Below the pieces are notes generated by a model. The model made no database searches, was not told the DNA's origin, and worked only from the letters and a program-made list of their open reading frames with translations. Shown piece by piece: positions 16,237-24,977 of a DNA stretch of 64,000 nt (within the stretch, counting starts at the first letter, position 1; each line of letters starts with the position of its first letter). Source of the DNA: a candidate division FCPU426 bacterium (GTDB taxonomy: Bacteria; Oederibacteriota; Muellerivitia; Muellerivitales; Muellerivitaceae); contig PLZG01000073.1 of NCBI GenBank assembly GCA_003152075.1, positions 1 through 64,000 of the forward strand, given 5' to 3'. The translations under genes were made by a program, and so were the position numbers.

Positions 16237-18099
16237 TCAAAGGATTAGCAACTCCACTTTCCGCCGCTTCGGGTTGAAGTTCGGGGCGTTGCGGAAATTC
16301 CTGGGCGGCGGCCCGTTTCCCCAGTCGTCGGCGGCCACGACGTAGAGGTCATGCCGTCCTGGTGTGAGGGTTTCTAACGCAGCCTCCAGGGGTTTTCCTT
16401 GCGGTGCCTTTGCGTCGCTATCCAAACTCCAAATCACGTCCCCTAGCCGCAATGCCGCCAAGTCCGCGGGGCTGCCGGCCCACAACAACAAAATCTTCCC
16501 GGCCTCATCCATCCGCAGGCCTTGGGTCAGGTAAGGCAACCCGGCGATGGGCGCTTCCTTTCCTTTTGTCGCGGCCCTGATCCAAAATTCCAGGGCGGAT
16601 ACCAGGTGCCTCAATCCATCCCCGGTGGCGCATTGCACCGTGAACGGATGGTTCAAACCGTTTACCACCAGCCCGCACTGGTACAGGACCTTGGCCCCCG
16701 TTTTGATCTCATCGCAATGGATGGCCTTTATGTCCTCCCAGTAAAGTTCCATTTTGGAAGGGCCGCCCATGAGACCCCCCAGGCCCAGGGAATCCCCATA
16801 GGTCAGGGTGAGGCCGGACAGGGATGGGCTTACGGATTGGATCTTTTGCCGGTCGTGCCCCACCATAAGGGTGTACTTTTCCGGATTCGCCAGGTCCTCC
16901 GTTCGCCTTGTGCCCATATCCCCGGTCATCTCCTGGTCGGGTTGGACAGGGAAAGCGCTGATCTTGGAGAACCTGGCTATGGGAGCGTATTCCCCTTCCA
17001 AATAGCTTTTATCCTCGGTGTCGTTATTCCAAGGTTGGGAAGAGATCGCTTGGTGGTTGGGTTGATGTTCAGTTACCTCAGGTTTTCCAGCCACCAACCG
17101 CTTATCAGGCCTTGGTGTCCTTTTTTCCTCCGAAGCCCGGGTGCTGGGGGATATGGGTTCAATCGCCTCTTGTTTTGCCGTTGTGGTTGGCTCCGCCTTG
17201 GAAGCGATCCAATGGACGGGCCACAAGAGGGCCCTCTTTATTTCTCCCGTTACCTTGCCAGGATGGAATAGGCTCTCGTATGCCACCCATAGAATGGCCA
17301 GTATCAAACCCACTGAAAATATAAACTGGGCCGCCTTATTAAATGTTCCCCCCAACGGCCGGGCTAGGCCTTTGACCGCTTCCCGGAAGGTCCGCCAGAA
17401 AAACCGGAGGGTTTCCTTGAGAAGCTTCAAAACATGTTTCCAAATCCAGTGAGCCCCTTTCCCGGCGAAATGTCCCGCCCGAGCCAGGTATTCATTGTTC
17501 TTCAACCTTTTCCTCGATTCCTTTTTTTGCTTGATGGGTTCAGTGGAGGAATAGGCTTCTTCCGACGGAGGTTTCGAAAGAGGGAGTTCATTGCCCTGCG
17601 CTTCACTTTGCGCCCTTTGTGTCCGTTTATCCTCCGAGGCTTTGGTGTTGGAGGATGTTGGTTCAACAGCCTTTTTTGGCTTCTTTTTTTTGTTTTTGAC
17701 TTTGGCGGGGTCAAACTCCGAAATAGGCTTGCCCTCGGCCATCCAATCCACCAGGGCTTCGATATGCTTGGTGGCCAGGCGGCGGGGGAGGACTAGGTCC
17801 AGGGCGGCATGGATAGCCCCAGGAAGGTCCGGAACCTTGCCCTTTAACTTAGCCAGTTCCCTGGCGTTGTTAAAAGAGAGGGTATAGGAAGGGCTACCCT
17901 GGGCCGCCTGGCGAACCCTCTCCAAGGCGGCTTGGTCGAAACATTCGTAAATGGCCGAAAGGAACCCGACATAGGGTTTGCTGACCTTGAGGGCATCGGC
18001 CAGTTCGGGGTATTTGGCTTTGGGGTTTTTCGCCTTTTCGGCAACCAAGGAAGACAGATTTTTCAGCCAGGAAAGGGGTTCAGACTGTATTTCGGGCAT
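16237..18099 (-). CDS. HTH (ParB-like) - membrane - PDZ protein
   Basis: A 620-aa protein of unusual build. Residues 15-125 look like a ParB/KorB-type DNA-binding helical domain (ADALKVSKPYVGFLSAIYEC, then LSFNNARELAKL and LATKHIEALVDWM). A charged linker follows, then a single membrane helix near 265-285 (FIFSVGLILAILWVAYESL), a second linker, a PH-like beta region (ELYWEDIKAIHCDEI) near 465, and a C-terminal PDZ-type domain near 530-620 (LWAGSPADLAALRLGDVIWSL). AGGAGG lies 5 nt before its ATG. A tandem repeat array starts 33 bp upstream of the start codon. I infer a membrane-tethered DNA-binding protein; no function is known to me. Confidence 0.7.
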   Translation of the reverse strand: MPEIQSEPLSWLKNLSSLVAEKAKNPKAKYPELADALKVSKPYVGFLSAIYECFDQAALERVRQAAQGSPSYTLSFNNARELAKLKGKVPDLPGAIHAALDLVLPRRLATKHIEALVDWMAEGKPISEFDPAKVKNKKKKPKKAVEPTSSNTKASEDKRTQRAQSEAQGNELPLSKPPSEEAYSSTEPIKQKKESRKRLKNNEYLARAGHFAGKGAHWIWKHVLKLLKETLRFFWRTFREAVKGLARPLGGTFNKAAQFIFSVGLILAILWVAYESLFHPGKVTGEIKRALLWPVHWIASKAEPTTTAKQEAIEPISPSTRASEEKRTPRPDKRLVAGKPEVTEHQPNHQAISSQPWNNDTEDKSYLEGEYAPIARFSKISAFPVQPDQEMTGDMGTRRTEDLANPEKYTLMVGHDRQKIQSVSPSLSGLTLTYGDSLGLGGLMGGPSKMELYWEDIKAIHCDEIKTGAKVLYQCGLVVNGLNHPFTVQCATGDGLRHLVSALEFWIRAATKGKEAPIAGLPYLTQGLRMDEAGKILLLWAGSPADLAALRLGDVIWSLDSDAKAPQGKPLEAALETLTPGRHDLYVVAADDWGNGPPPRNFRNAPNFNPKRRKVELLIL

Positions 18100-18132
18100 A
18101 ACAACCTCCTTGGGTTAATCAGAAAAGGCCTG

Positions 18133-18367
18133 CGTCTACCGAGGAATCCGGCACCGTCTACGGGGAAATACCAGCCGTCTACCGAAGAACCCGGCTCCGT
18201 CTACTGGGAAATGCCCTCGTCTACCGGGAAAATGGGCACCGTCTACCGGGAAACGCCTCCGTCTACCGAGAAACCTGGCTCCGTCTACCGGGAAACACCA
18301 GCCGTCTACCGAAGAACCCGGCACCATCTACCGGGAAATGCCACCCGTCTACCGAGAAACCCGGTCC
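18133..18367. repeat. 11-unit tandem repeat, alternating 22 and 20-21 bp units
   Basis: Eleven units begin CGTCTAC (one CATCTAC) at 18133, 18155, 18176, 18198, 18218, 18240, 18260, 18282, 18303, 18325 and 18346. Units alternate between type B (CGTCTACCGAAGAACCCGGCAC, 22 bp) and type A (CGTCTACCGGGAAATGCC.., 20-21 bp), so the higher-order period is 42-43 bp. It lies upstream of the HTH-PDZ gene. The remainder of the gap (18368-18724) has no ORF I believe in; a GGGGCTGTGCCCC hairpin is seen at about 18388. Confidence 0.9.
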
Positions 18368-18724
18368 TCTTGGCTGGCGGCTTGTGGGGCTGTGCCCCAA
18401 GCGAAGTCCCAAGCCTTAGGAAAGCCGGATGCCAACGGAGCAAATTCCATGGGGCGGTAAGTTCCTGAAGATGGGTTGGCGGGAATAATTTACAACATCA
18501 AATTTTTGGGGATCAAGCGGAAAGTATTTGGAATTTTAACCGGAGGGGAATTATTAAAAATTTTGCCTAATAGCTGTCCCAGAAAGCGTTTTTAGGGGGG
18601 CTTCAGCCGAGGAAGAAAAGGGTCTTGTCGAAGGTTAGCGGGGGATGGGGGCCAGCACCTTTACGGGTTTTAAACAAATCCGAAGAAAATATTAAATGTT
18701 GGCCAGGCCCCTTGGTTCTTTATC

Positions 18725-19648
18725 TTAAAGGTCATCAACAGTTGTTGAATCAAGCCTGAATCGAGTTATCCCGGTGGGTGTCTGATCCGACAATTGAACG
18801 AACGAATCCGTATTCCTAAAGTTTTGGGGGAAAATGGCCAAACAACTTTTCCCTTCGTACTTAGAGGGGTACTGGATACCCTCAATGCCCGCCTCGACTA
18901 CTAATTGACCGAACAACTGGCAATTAGCTGGTACATCAACGTGTTGGGGAAAGGCCCTCCAGTTTGGATAGGTTAGGGTGGTCATTAATGTTTCCACATT
19001 CCTTGTAACGTTTATATTGATCCCAATTTTTTGCCCCGCCTTAACCAAATCCTCTGAAACCGCAAAATCCTTCAACAAATCCACAAAAGGCTTGAGACGT
19101 TCTGGTCGGCCCAAGTCGATATATTTCTCCAACGATCCATAGGTTGAAACACAAGCTAGCGACCCTGGATTAGTTAAGGCCAACTCTTCGGCGGTAAATT
19201 CACCCTGTCCTTGGGGATCCACCTGAAACAATTCCTGCAAGGCGGTCATTTTATCCTGCCCTAAGTAAAGGGCCGGAAAAGGCGTGAATTTAGTCCTGTC
19301 TATTTCACCAATGTTGAACCGTCCCCCGACCTCATCCAAGAGGCTTCCCCGCACGGAAAGGGGCTCCAAAGCCCACTTGTATTTGACCGCGCGTTGATAG
19401 TCGTGGAAATCAAATGGTCCAACGGCGGCATCCGACAAGGCGGCTTTAAGCTTGGGAAGGATTCTGGAACGTTGGTGGGCTAACTGGCTGTACCAGTTCC
19501 AATAGACTCGGATGAATTCATCCTGGCCCTTTTTCCATTGGCGGACGTCCTCCAGGGAAAATGTATCCAAGTGGTAGACGGTCGGGTTGGGAGGGGGCGG
19601 TTTCCTGCGTCGCGGCTTCCATGGCCTGTTACGCCTGGAACGTGGCAT
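18725..19648 (-). CDS. RES-domain toxin (NAD+-degrading type II toxin)
   Basis: RES toxins degrade NAD+ and halt growth. Here the RES core spans about residues 100-300, with the conserved Arg in EVGGRFNIGEIDR near 113, the ALYLGQDKMTALQELF block near 130-145 (conserved Glu) and a late Ser-containing region near 275. At 307 aa it is longer than most RES toxins because of an N-terminal extension of about 90 residues rich in Arg/Pro then helical. It starts 3 nt after the stop of the Xre-type antitoxin gene, the usual antitoxin-first order, with no separate RBS, so translation is likely coupled. Confidence 0.8.
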   Translation of the reverse strand: MPRSRRNRPWKPRRRKPPPPNPTVYHLDTFSLEDVRQWKKGQDEFIRVYWNWYSQLAHQRSRILPKLKAALSDAAVGPFDFHDYQRAVKYKWALEPLSVRGSLLDEVGGRFNIGEIDRTKFTPFPALYLGQDKMTALQELFQVDPQGQGEFTAEELALTNPGSLACVSTYGSLEKYIDLGRPERLKPFVDLLKDFAVSEDLVKAGQKIGININVTRNVETLMTTLTYPNWRAFPQHVDVPANCQLFGQLVVEAGIEGIQYPSKYEGKSCLAIFPQNFRNTDSFVQLSDQTPTGITRFRLDSTTVDDL

Positions 19649-19651
19649 GGG

Positions 19652-20038
19652 TTAGCTGGCCCGGCGGTTTTCGTTCAAGGAATTAAGGACAAAGGAAATG
19701 AGTTTCTTATAACGCCCGATACGGATCATGTCCCTCGGGCTGATGTTGCCCAAAAGAGGATTCGGGATTTTGAACCAAACGGAGGTCTTCCGGGCATCCC
19801 CTTTAAAATAACCCGCCACAAGGTTGAAAAGGTTCGCCCACTCCGTAAGCCTGTCTTTGAGTTCCTTAGGCATCTTCTCGACTTCATAGCGAATGGAACC
19901 CACAGGAATATCAGTCGCCCTCGAGACGTCTTTCTTCTCAAGTTCCGCAAACTTCACGACTTTCTGGTAATCCAGGCCGGTCTCTGAATTAAATTCCAAG
20001 TAATCCTTATCGGGCACGGTTGAAAAGATGGATGGCAT
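19652..20038 (-). CDS. Xre/MbcA/ParS-type antitoxin
   Basis: Antitoxin partner of the RES toxin, about 128 aa. The N-terminal half is a helix-turn-helix-like region (GLDYQKVVKFAELEKKDVSRA), and the C-terminal half carries the toxin-binding domain with WFKIPNPLLGNISPRDMI, a hallmark of the Xre-MbcA-ParS family. The start at 20038 is preferred because GGGAGGGG precedes it, while the longer ORF start has no RBS. Three 11-bp direct repeats lie just upstream and are likely its operator. Confidence 0.82.
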   Translation of the reverse strand: MPSIFSTVPDKDYLEFNSETGLDYQKVVKFAELEKKDVSRATDIPVGSIRYEVEKMPKELKDRLTEWANLFNLVAGYFKGDARKTSVWFKIPNPLLGNISPRDMIRIGRYKKLISFVLNSLNENRRAS

Positions 20039-20066
20039 AGTCCCCTCCCTTAAAAGAGTGGCCATA

Positions 20067-20100
20067 TTTCTACCACACTTTTACCATACTTTCACCATAG
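20067..20100. promoter_or_regulatory. Three direct repeats upstream of the RES/Xre operon
   Basis: TTTCTACCACAC, TTTTACCATAC and TTTCACCATAG follow each other with an 11-bp period, about one helical turn, 29-62 bp before the antitoxin start. This is a plausible operator for autoregulation. Confidence 0.55.
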
Positions 20101-20243
20101 TTCTTTAGATCCCTTTAATCAATCCCATTAAGGTCTTATTTGTTTGGTTTAAACTCCAGGCGCTTGCCGCTTAAAGCCTTCATGATCTTGGCGATATCAA
20201 TCCAAAACCGGAAACAAAGGGGAAGGCCAACATGTTAGGAGAT

Positions 20244-21875
20244 TTAAGCCTTACGAGCTTTGAAGCCGACAGTGGTCACCAGCAGTATTTCCACCACCAC
20301 GAAGGAAATGACGTAAGGCAAGCCGCCCTTGGAAAAGCCGTAGCTGTGAAGCCCCACGCCTAGGATGAAATTGACCCCGTACCAGGCCATGAGAACCCCC
20401 AGGAAAGCCGATACCACCCCGATGGTGAAGCCCAGTTCCCTCAGCCACCCGGCCATCCGCCCATGCAGGATGGCCACATAGCCCAAAAGCGCGATCAAGG
20501 CCCAAGTTTCCTTCGGGTCCCAGCCCCAAAAACGGCCCCAGGAATAACTTGCCCAAACACCACCCAAAATAGTTCCCGACGCCAGCAAAACTATCCCAAC
20601 CTGAACGACGCGGTAAAGAAGGTTGGTTTGGCGTTTCAGGCGCTCCTTATCATCCCGGTGTTTCCAGAGGGACCAGAGGCAGACATGGCCGATGCCAAGG
20701 GAAAGCAGGAAGGCCGCGTAACTCAAGGTGATGGTCAGTACATGGATGGTCAGCCAGAAATTACTGCGCAAAACCGGCTCGATGGGCCCGATGGAGGGGT
20801 CCAATATGGTGGGGACATTGTCCGCCAAAACGAAACCGAATACCGCCAGGATTGATCCCGCCAAGGCGAAATAACGGCTCCCGAAGATGAGTTCAAAGAT
20901 CAAAGCGAAAACCGTCATGCCGAAGGTGACCCAAATAAGCGACTCATACATGTTTGAAACGGGGGGACGCCCCGCGATAAGGCAACGCATGACGAAGCCA
21001 TAAAGGCTCATCAAAATACCGGCGATAAAGATGATAAATCCCGGCTTGAACAACTTCGGCATTTCCAACAAGAACGAAAGGCCAATGACCAAAAAGGCCA
21101 CCAAGTGGATAATCCAAGCCACCCGGAAGGGTTTCAAACCATTGAACTGAACCTCCATGGATATTTTGGAGGGGTCGGGATATTCCTTGCCGCCAATCTG
21201 GCTTAACATCCGGCTCAGGTCTTCCGTGCCCGCCGCGAACTCGGTCGGGTTATGGCCGTCGTAGCTTTTCAGGATTCGGGCGAAAGTCATCAGGACTTCC
21301 TTGGCCGCGTCCGGCATTTTTTGGTTGTCCAAATCGTAAGCCTTTTTCAAATCACCGATGGAGGCCCACTTGTAGGTCTTGGTATTGGGAATGGGGATGA
21401 TCGTCAGGCTGTCCCCCGGCAATAGATCCTCAAACTTCTGGAGACGACCAAACACGGCGAGGGATTCCTTCTCCTTGGCATCCAAGGTGATTTTTTTCTG
21501 TTGTTTGGCGTAGTTCATTTTGGCGAAGGCCATGAACCCGTCGTTGTGCATTAATAATTTGGGCGAAACCCTTTTCTGGTCCTTGGGGATTCCGAGTTGA
21601 TCCCTCATTTCCAGGTTCTCGACCAGGATAAAATCCTTCGCTTCCCAGGTTTCCGGGTGGGTTAACCAATCCATCAACGTGTCCATGGAAGAACGGTTTT
21701 CGAATTCCTCGTGCCCCGTGATGAAGCGAACGCTTTCCCGGGCAAAGGTATCCATCGGCTTCAACCGCCCGCCTTCCTGGATGGGAATAAGGGAGAGGGT
21801 CTTAAAATCCAGCTCAGAGGCAAAACCCTTACCAGAGAGACACAGAGATACAGAGAAGACAACAGCACAGATCAT
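20244..21875 (-). CDS. ccsA: Cytochrome c biogenesis protein CcsA-type
   Basis: Part of the system II machinery that carries haem across the membrane and attaches it to apocytochrome c. The chosen start (MICAVVFSVSLC, 21875) gives a signal peptide and 543 aa; the track's extra 31 residues are translated repeat DNA (family II). After an N-terminal extracytoplasmic part of about 230 residues there are about eight membrane helices. The tryptophan-rich haem motif WGRFWGWDPKETW lies near residue 440, and conserved His residues are in TIHVLTITLSYA and GVGLHSYGFS. It follows resB on the same strand and works with it as a ResBC/CcsBA complex. Confidence 0.9.
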   Translation of the reverse strand: MICAVVFSVSLCLSGKGFASELDFKTLSLIPIQEGGRLKPMDTFARESVRFITGHEEFENRSSMDTLMDWLTHPETWEAKDFILVENLEMRDQLGIPKDQKRVSPKLLMHNDGFMAFAKMNYAKQQKKITLDAKEKESLAVFGRLQKFEDLLPGDSLTIIPIPNTKTYKWASIGDLKKAYDLDNQKMPDAAKEVLMTFARILKSYDGHNPTEFAAGTEDLSRMLSQIGGKEYPDPSKISMEVQFNGLKPFRVAWIIHLVAFLVIGLSFLLEMPKLFKPGFIIFIAGILMSLYGFVMRCLIAGRPPVSNMYESLIWVTFGMTVFALIFELIFGSRYFALAGSILAVFGFVLADNVPTILDPSIGPIEPVLRSNFWLTIHVLTITLSYAAFLLSLGIGHVCLWSLWKHRDDKERLKRQTNLLYRVVQVGIVLLASGTILGGVWASYSWGRFWGWDPKETWALIALLGYVAILHGRMAGWLRELGFTIGVVSAFLGVLMAWYGVNFILGVGLHSYGFSKGGLPYVISFVVVEILLVTTVGFKARKA

Positions 21876-21913
21876 TTTTGCCACAGATGAACAGGGATGA
21901 ACAGGGATGGAAA
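21876..21913. repeat. Partial family II repeat before ccsA
   Basis: TTTTTGCCACAGATGAACAGGGATGAACAGGGATGG is one arm of family II with an internal 11-bp duplication (GATGAACAGG). It covers the leader of ccsA. An AT-rich tail (AAAATTAAAAATTAAAAACTT) follows at 21929. Confidence 0.6.
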
Positions 21914-21960
21914 AATGTTTCCAGAATTCAAAATTAAAAATTAAAAACTTAAAATTGCCT

Positions 21961-23379
21961 TTAGACATTTACTTCCTTCTTTCCCCACGAGGGGTTCTTG
22001 AACCAGAACATAAAGATAATACCCAAGACCAGAGTAATGGCGCCGGTGTATTTTATCCAGATGCCCGGGTCCTTCCCCACGGAAAAGACCGAAATATACT
22101 TGCCGTCCGGCATGGGCTGGTAGCTGGCCTGGTAAACCGTAAAGCCTTTGAAGTGAAGCGGCTGGTTCATGCTGATCTCCGCTGGTACTTGGGTTCCCTT
22201 TTCCGGGTCCGTATATAAAATATCGCTGGCGTAGGAAGCGGGTTTGTCGGTGCCGGGGTCGAGCCCCAATTTAAACTTGGTCAGGTGAAGCGTGAAGGGA
22301 AGGCGAACCTGCTTTGGCCCGTAAGCCAGGCCGAAAGTTTTTCCCTTAAGGAGAAATGTGGTTTGGCCCTGGTAACCCAGCCAGCCCTCTTTTTTATCGG
22401 GGTTTTGAATCAACTCATAATGAATGGCGGACTCCGGGTCTTTCTGGTTGGGCAAGGGCTGTTCCAGGTAGGTTTCTTCCGGCAAGGCGTTGGAAAGCCG
22501 CTCTTCCGCCTTGAATTGCATGTCCATCCACCCGGTCGAGTAATCCTGGCCCACCTTCAAGGGTTGTACGGGGGTAAATTCCCCACGGTGCCGGGTCTGG
22601 TATTTCAAACTGCCGTCCTTGGCCAAGAGAAAGGCCAGGGCATTTTCACTTATTTCTTTGGCCCCCATCGCCAGCCGTTTTTTCCAATCGGCCTCTTTCT
22701 CAAAAAACACCGAGGCCGGTCCCAGGTCCAAGTGGCCGTAATCCGCGTGGCCCAAAAACAACCATTGGTTCTCATGGACGAAGGAACTGTCCAAGTTCAC
22801 ATGGACCGCGGGGAATCCCTTTTCGCCCTCCCCAGCTACCCGGCCAGCCACCTTTTTTTGGGCGTTCAAATAAAACTGGTCCACCATGAGCATCCCCCCT
22901 TCCGGCAGGTTTACCAGCAAAGGATGGTCCGGGTTAGGCGGCCGGAAGGAAAAGGAGGCGGGGACCTGCTCGATAGGCCCTTCGCCGATTTGATAATAAA
23001 AGTTGGGTTTGTCTTCCTGGAAGATGTGTCCCTCTTCTCCTTCGGTGAGGGCGATTTGGCCGTCCGCGCCCATCTGCTGGGTAACCATGGACCCGGCCAG
23101 GATGGTAATGATTCCCAGGTGGGTAATGACAAAGCCCGTTTGGTATTTCTTCCAGGGAAAGCGGGAAAGGGCCGAACAAAGCAAATTAATGGAAAGAAGG
23201 ATGAGAAATCCCCCGAACCACCAGGTCCCGTAAACAAAACGTTTTGCCACCACGGTGGAATAGCGGGATTCCACGATGGTTCCGGTAGCCAGTAAGACCG
23301 CCAGGATGAGGATCATCGGCAGGGCCATCTGGACGGAACCCAGGAACTTGAGAACTCGATTTTCTTTAAAGATGTTCAA
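21961..23379 (-). CDS. resB: Cytochrome c biogenesis protein ResB-type
   Basis: System II partner of CcsA that holds reduced apocytochrome c on the outer face of the membrane. The protein has 472 aa, three N-terminal helices (LGSVQMALPMILILAVLLATG; a second near 53-70; HLGIITILAGS near 85), a large extracytoplasmic domain and a final helix near 440 (GAITLVLGIIFMFWF). The TTG at 23379 has GAGGGG upstream and matches the expected N-terminus. It lies upstream of ccsA with a repeat-filled gap of about 85 nt. Confidence 0.88.
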   Translation of the reverse strand: MNIFKENRVLKFLGSVQMALPMILILAVLLATGTIVESRYSTVVAKRFVYGTWWFGGFLILLSINLLCSALSRFPWKKYQTGFVITHLGIITILAGSMVTQQMGADGQIALTEGEEGHIFQEDKPNFYYQIGEGPIEQVPASFSFRPPNPDHPLLVNLPEGGMLMVDQFYLNAQKKVAGRVAGEGEKGFPAVHVNLDSSFVHENQWLFLGHADYGHLDLGPASVFFEKEADWKKRLAMGAKEISENALAFLLAKDGSLKYQTRHRGEFTPVQPLKVGQDYSTGWMDMQFKAEERLSNALPEETYLEQPLPNQKDPESAIHYELIQNPDKKEGWLGYQGQTTFLLKGKTFGLAYGPKQVRLPFTLHLTKFKLGLDPGTDKPASYASDILYTDPEKGTQVPAEISMNQPLHFKGFTVYQASYQPMPDGKYISVFSVGKDPGIWIKYTGAITLVLGIIFMFWFKNPSWGKKEVNV

Positions 23380-23442
23380 GCAGACCCCTCATTCGTATGC
23401 CAGCCTTGCCTTTGAAAGGAAAAAAGCCGATAGGCTTTTAAC

Positions 23443-23480
23443 ATTAACTCAGAACTCAAAACCCAAAACTCATAACTACC
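23443..23480. repeat. Single arm of family III repeat
   Basis: ATTAACTCAGAACTCAAAAC followed by CCAAAACTCATAAC matches the right arm of other family III copies. It lies upstream of resB; a small AAAAGCCGATAGGCTTTT hairpin precedes it. Confidence 0.5.
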
Positions 23481-23558
23481 TTTTTTTGATGCCGTGGAAA
23501 TGAGGCAGTATCTTACGGGTGGGTACTGGTCAAAACAAGTGATTCAGGTCATAAAACA

Positions 23559-23594
23559 AAAAACCCCGGTTCATTTTCATGAAACGGGGTTTTT
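23559..23594. terminator. Bidirectional intrinsic terminator
   Basis: AAAAACCCCGGTTCAT and ATGAAACGGGGTTTTT form a strong stem with A/T tracts on both sides. It would end the TPR/beta-barrel transcript (minus strand). Confidence 0.8.
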
Positions 23595-23611
23595 ATCAAA
23601 AAAAGAATTGA

Positions 23612-24682
23612 TTAGAAATCGAAACTCATCCCTAACTCAATGGGGATGGAGGAAAAAGTATACCCCGGCGAGGTGTAAGAGGGCGTAGTGGCAGTCGCCG
23701 CGACGGTCGCGTTGCCCTCGAAAATCATGCAGTATCTCACTTGGAGGAAAAGGTTCATGGCATCGCCCAGCGAGTATTCTCCTCCTCCGCCCACCTGAAT
23801 CATGGGACCCGAATAAGAGGGGCCGGCCGCGCTAGCATTCGCTAAATACGATCCATATCCGGAATTAGGATTACCATTGGACCAACTGCCGAAACTTTGT
23901 GACGCGCTGGTCGAGCCCATGGAAAAACCAAACGAACCAAGTAAATAAGGCTTGAAAGAACTGTCCCCAAATTTAACTTTTACCGCGGGCATAATTTCAA
24001 TGCTGTTGAAAGTGGCTGTACTGGTTGCGGTTCCGACCGTTTGTTGAGAGGATTGGTTTAAGACTGTGACTGGGGTGCCCGTTGATTTCGAATAAGACAT
24101 GTAATTAAAAATCAATCCGACACCGAGGTGGGCATCCACGAGATAATAACCTTCCACGCCTCCACCAATTCCGAATCCCTGGTCAATGGTAGTGGCGGGT
24201 TGACTATAACCGTTGCTGGTTGTAGCGGGAAATGAAGCACTGGCGGCCACTCCCACGCCAATCTTGGGAGCTATTTCAAAGGTCTTGGGGGTTCTTCTGC
24301 CCGCTGAGGGCGCTGCAGTGGAAGCGGCCGGACTAGCGGCGGCTGGGGCGGGAGCGGAAGCCCCGACCTTGGCCCGAAGGCCTTGGACGAAGGTGGAAAG
24401 CTGGGCGTTATTAGGGTTTAAATTGAGTGCCTTTTCGTAAGCGGCCAAGGCCTCACTGTTATGTCCTTGAACGTACTCGCAATTTCCCAAGCCCTGAAAA
24501 GCTGCCGCGGAATTCGGGTCCGCTTGGGTAGCGGCTTGGTAATACTGCGCCCCTTTAACATAGTCCTTGGCCGCGTAGTACTGGTTTCCGGCGGCAATAT
24601 ATTGGGCCGCTGACTGCGCGAAACCCGACCCTGCTATTCCCAACCCAACGAGCAAAGCCGCGAAAAAAACAAAGCATTTCAT
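23612..24682 (-). CDS. TPR - outer membrane beta-barrel protein
   Basis: A 356-aa exported protein. Signal peptide 1-22; residues 25-105 are TPR repeats (AAGNQYYAAKDYVKGAQYYQ, then NSEALAAYEKALNLNPNN); an Ala/Pro-rich linker follows; residues 140-356 alternate hydrophobic and polar residues as in an eight-strand beta-barrel and end in the aromatic FDF typical of outer-membrane insertion. AGGAG lies 6 nt before the ATG. The TPR part faces the periplasm if the barrel is embedded in the usual way. Function unknown. Confidence 0.75.
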   Translation of the reverse strand: MKCFVFFAALLVGLGIAGSGFAQSAAQYIAAGNQYYAAKDYVKGAQYYQAATQADPNSAAAFQGLGNCEYVQGHNSEALAAYEKALNLNPNNAQLSTFVQGLRAKVGASAPAPAAASPAASTAAPSAGRRTPKTFEIAPKIGVGVAASASFPATTSNGYSQPATTIDQGFGIGGGVEGYYLVDAHLGVGLIFNYMSYSKSTGTPVTVLNQSSQQTVGTATSTATFNSIEIMPAVKVKFGDSSFKPYLLGSFGFSMGSTSASQSFGSWSNGNPNSGYGSYLANASAAGPSYSGPMIQVGGGGEYSLGDAMNLFLQVRYCMIFEGNATVAATATTPSYTSPGYTFSSIPIELGMSFDF

Positions 24683-24924
24683 AAGATTCTCCTAAAAAGA
24701 TTTTAGAATTCTCTCCCTCTTCGAACAATCGGGGAAAGGTAATTAGCTAGATTTTATTTTTAAAAGGATGGAAGTGTCGGCAAACACTCCCAGGCAAGGC
24801 AAGTTCGTGAATTATAACACCTAAATTTTGGGGAATTGGACAGGAAAAACGGATAAAAACAGGCCGGAACAAAGGATAAATTAGAAAACCTGAAAACCTC
24901 GACTATCAGCGTCAGCATTGCTTG

Positions 24925-24954
24925 TGTAGGGGCGGGATTCATCGCGCCCCTACA
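24925..24954. repeat. Hairpin repeat TGTAGGGGCG...CGCCCCTACA
   Basis: Ten-base arms TGTAGGGGCG and CGCCCCTACA around a short loop, in the gap between livF and the TPR-barrel gene. Nothing else recognisable lies in 24683-24977. Confidence 0.6.
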
Positions 24955-24977
24955 AAAACTTTCTCAGAAACTACAAA

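Noticed and set aside
16522-17271. 249-aa plus-strand ORF opposite the HTH-PDZ gene
   Set aside because: Shadow frame; the minus-strand gene has strong RBS, recognisable domains and a paralogous fragment.
18133-18367. CRISPR array
   Set aside because: Units of 20-22 bp follow each other without unique spacers and no cas gene is near.
17932-18468. 178-aa plus-strand ORF with repeated STGK/VYRETP words
   Set aside because: It is the translation of the DNA tandem repeat plus antisense of the HTH-PDZ gene; no RBS, no protein-like composition outside the repeat.
22285-23295. 336-aa plus-strand ORF opposite resB
   Set aside because: Antisense shadow of a clear ResB gene with no motif of its own.
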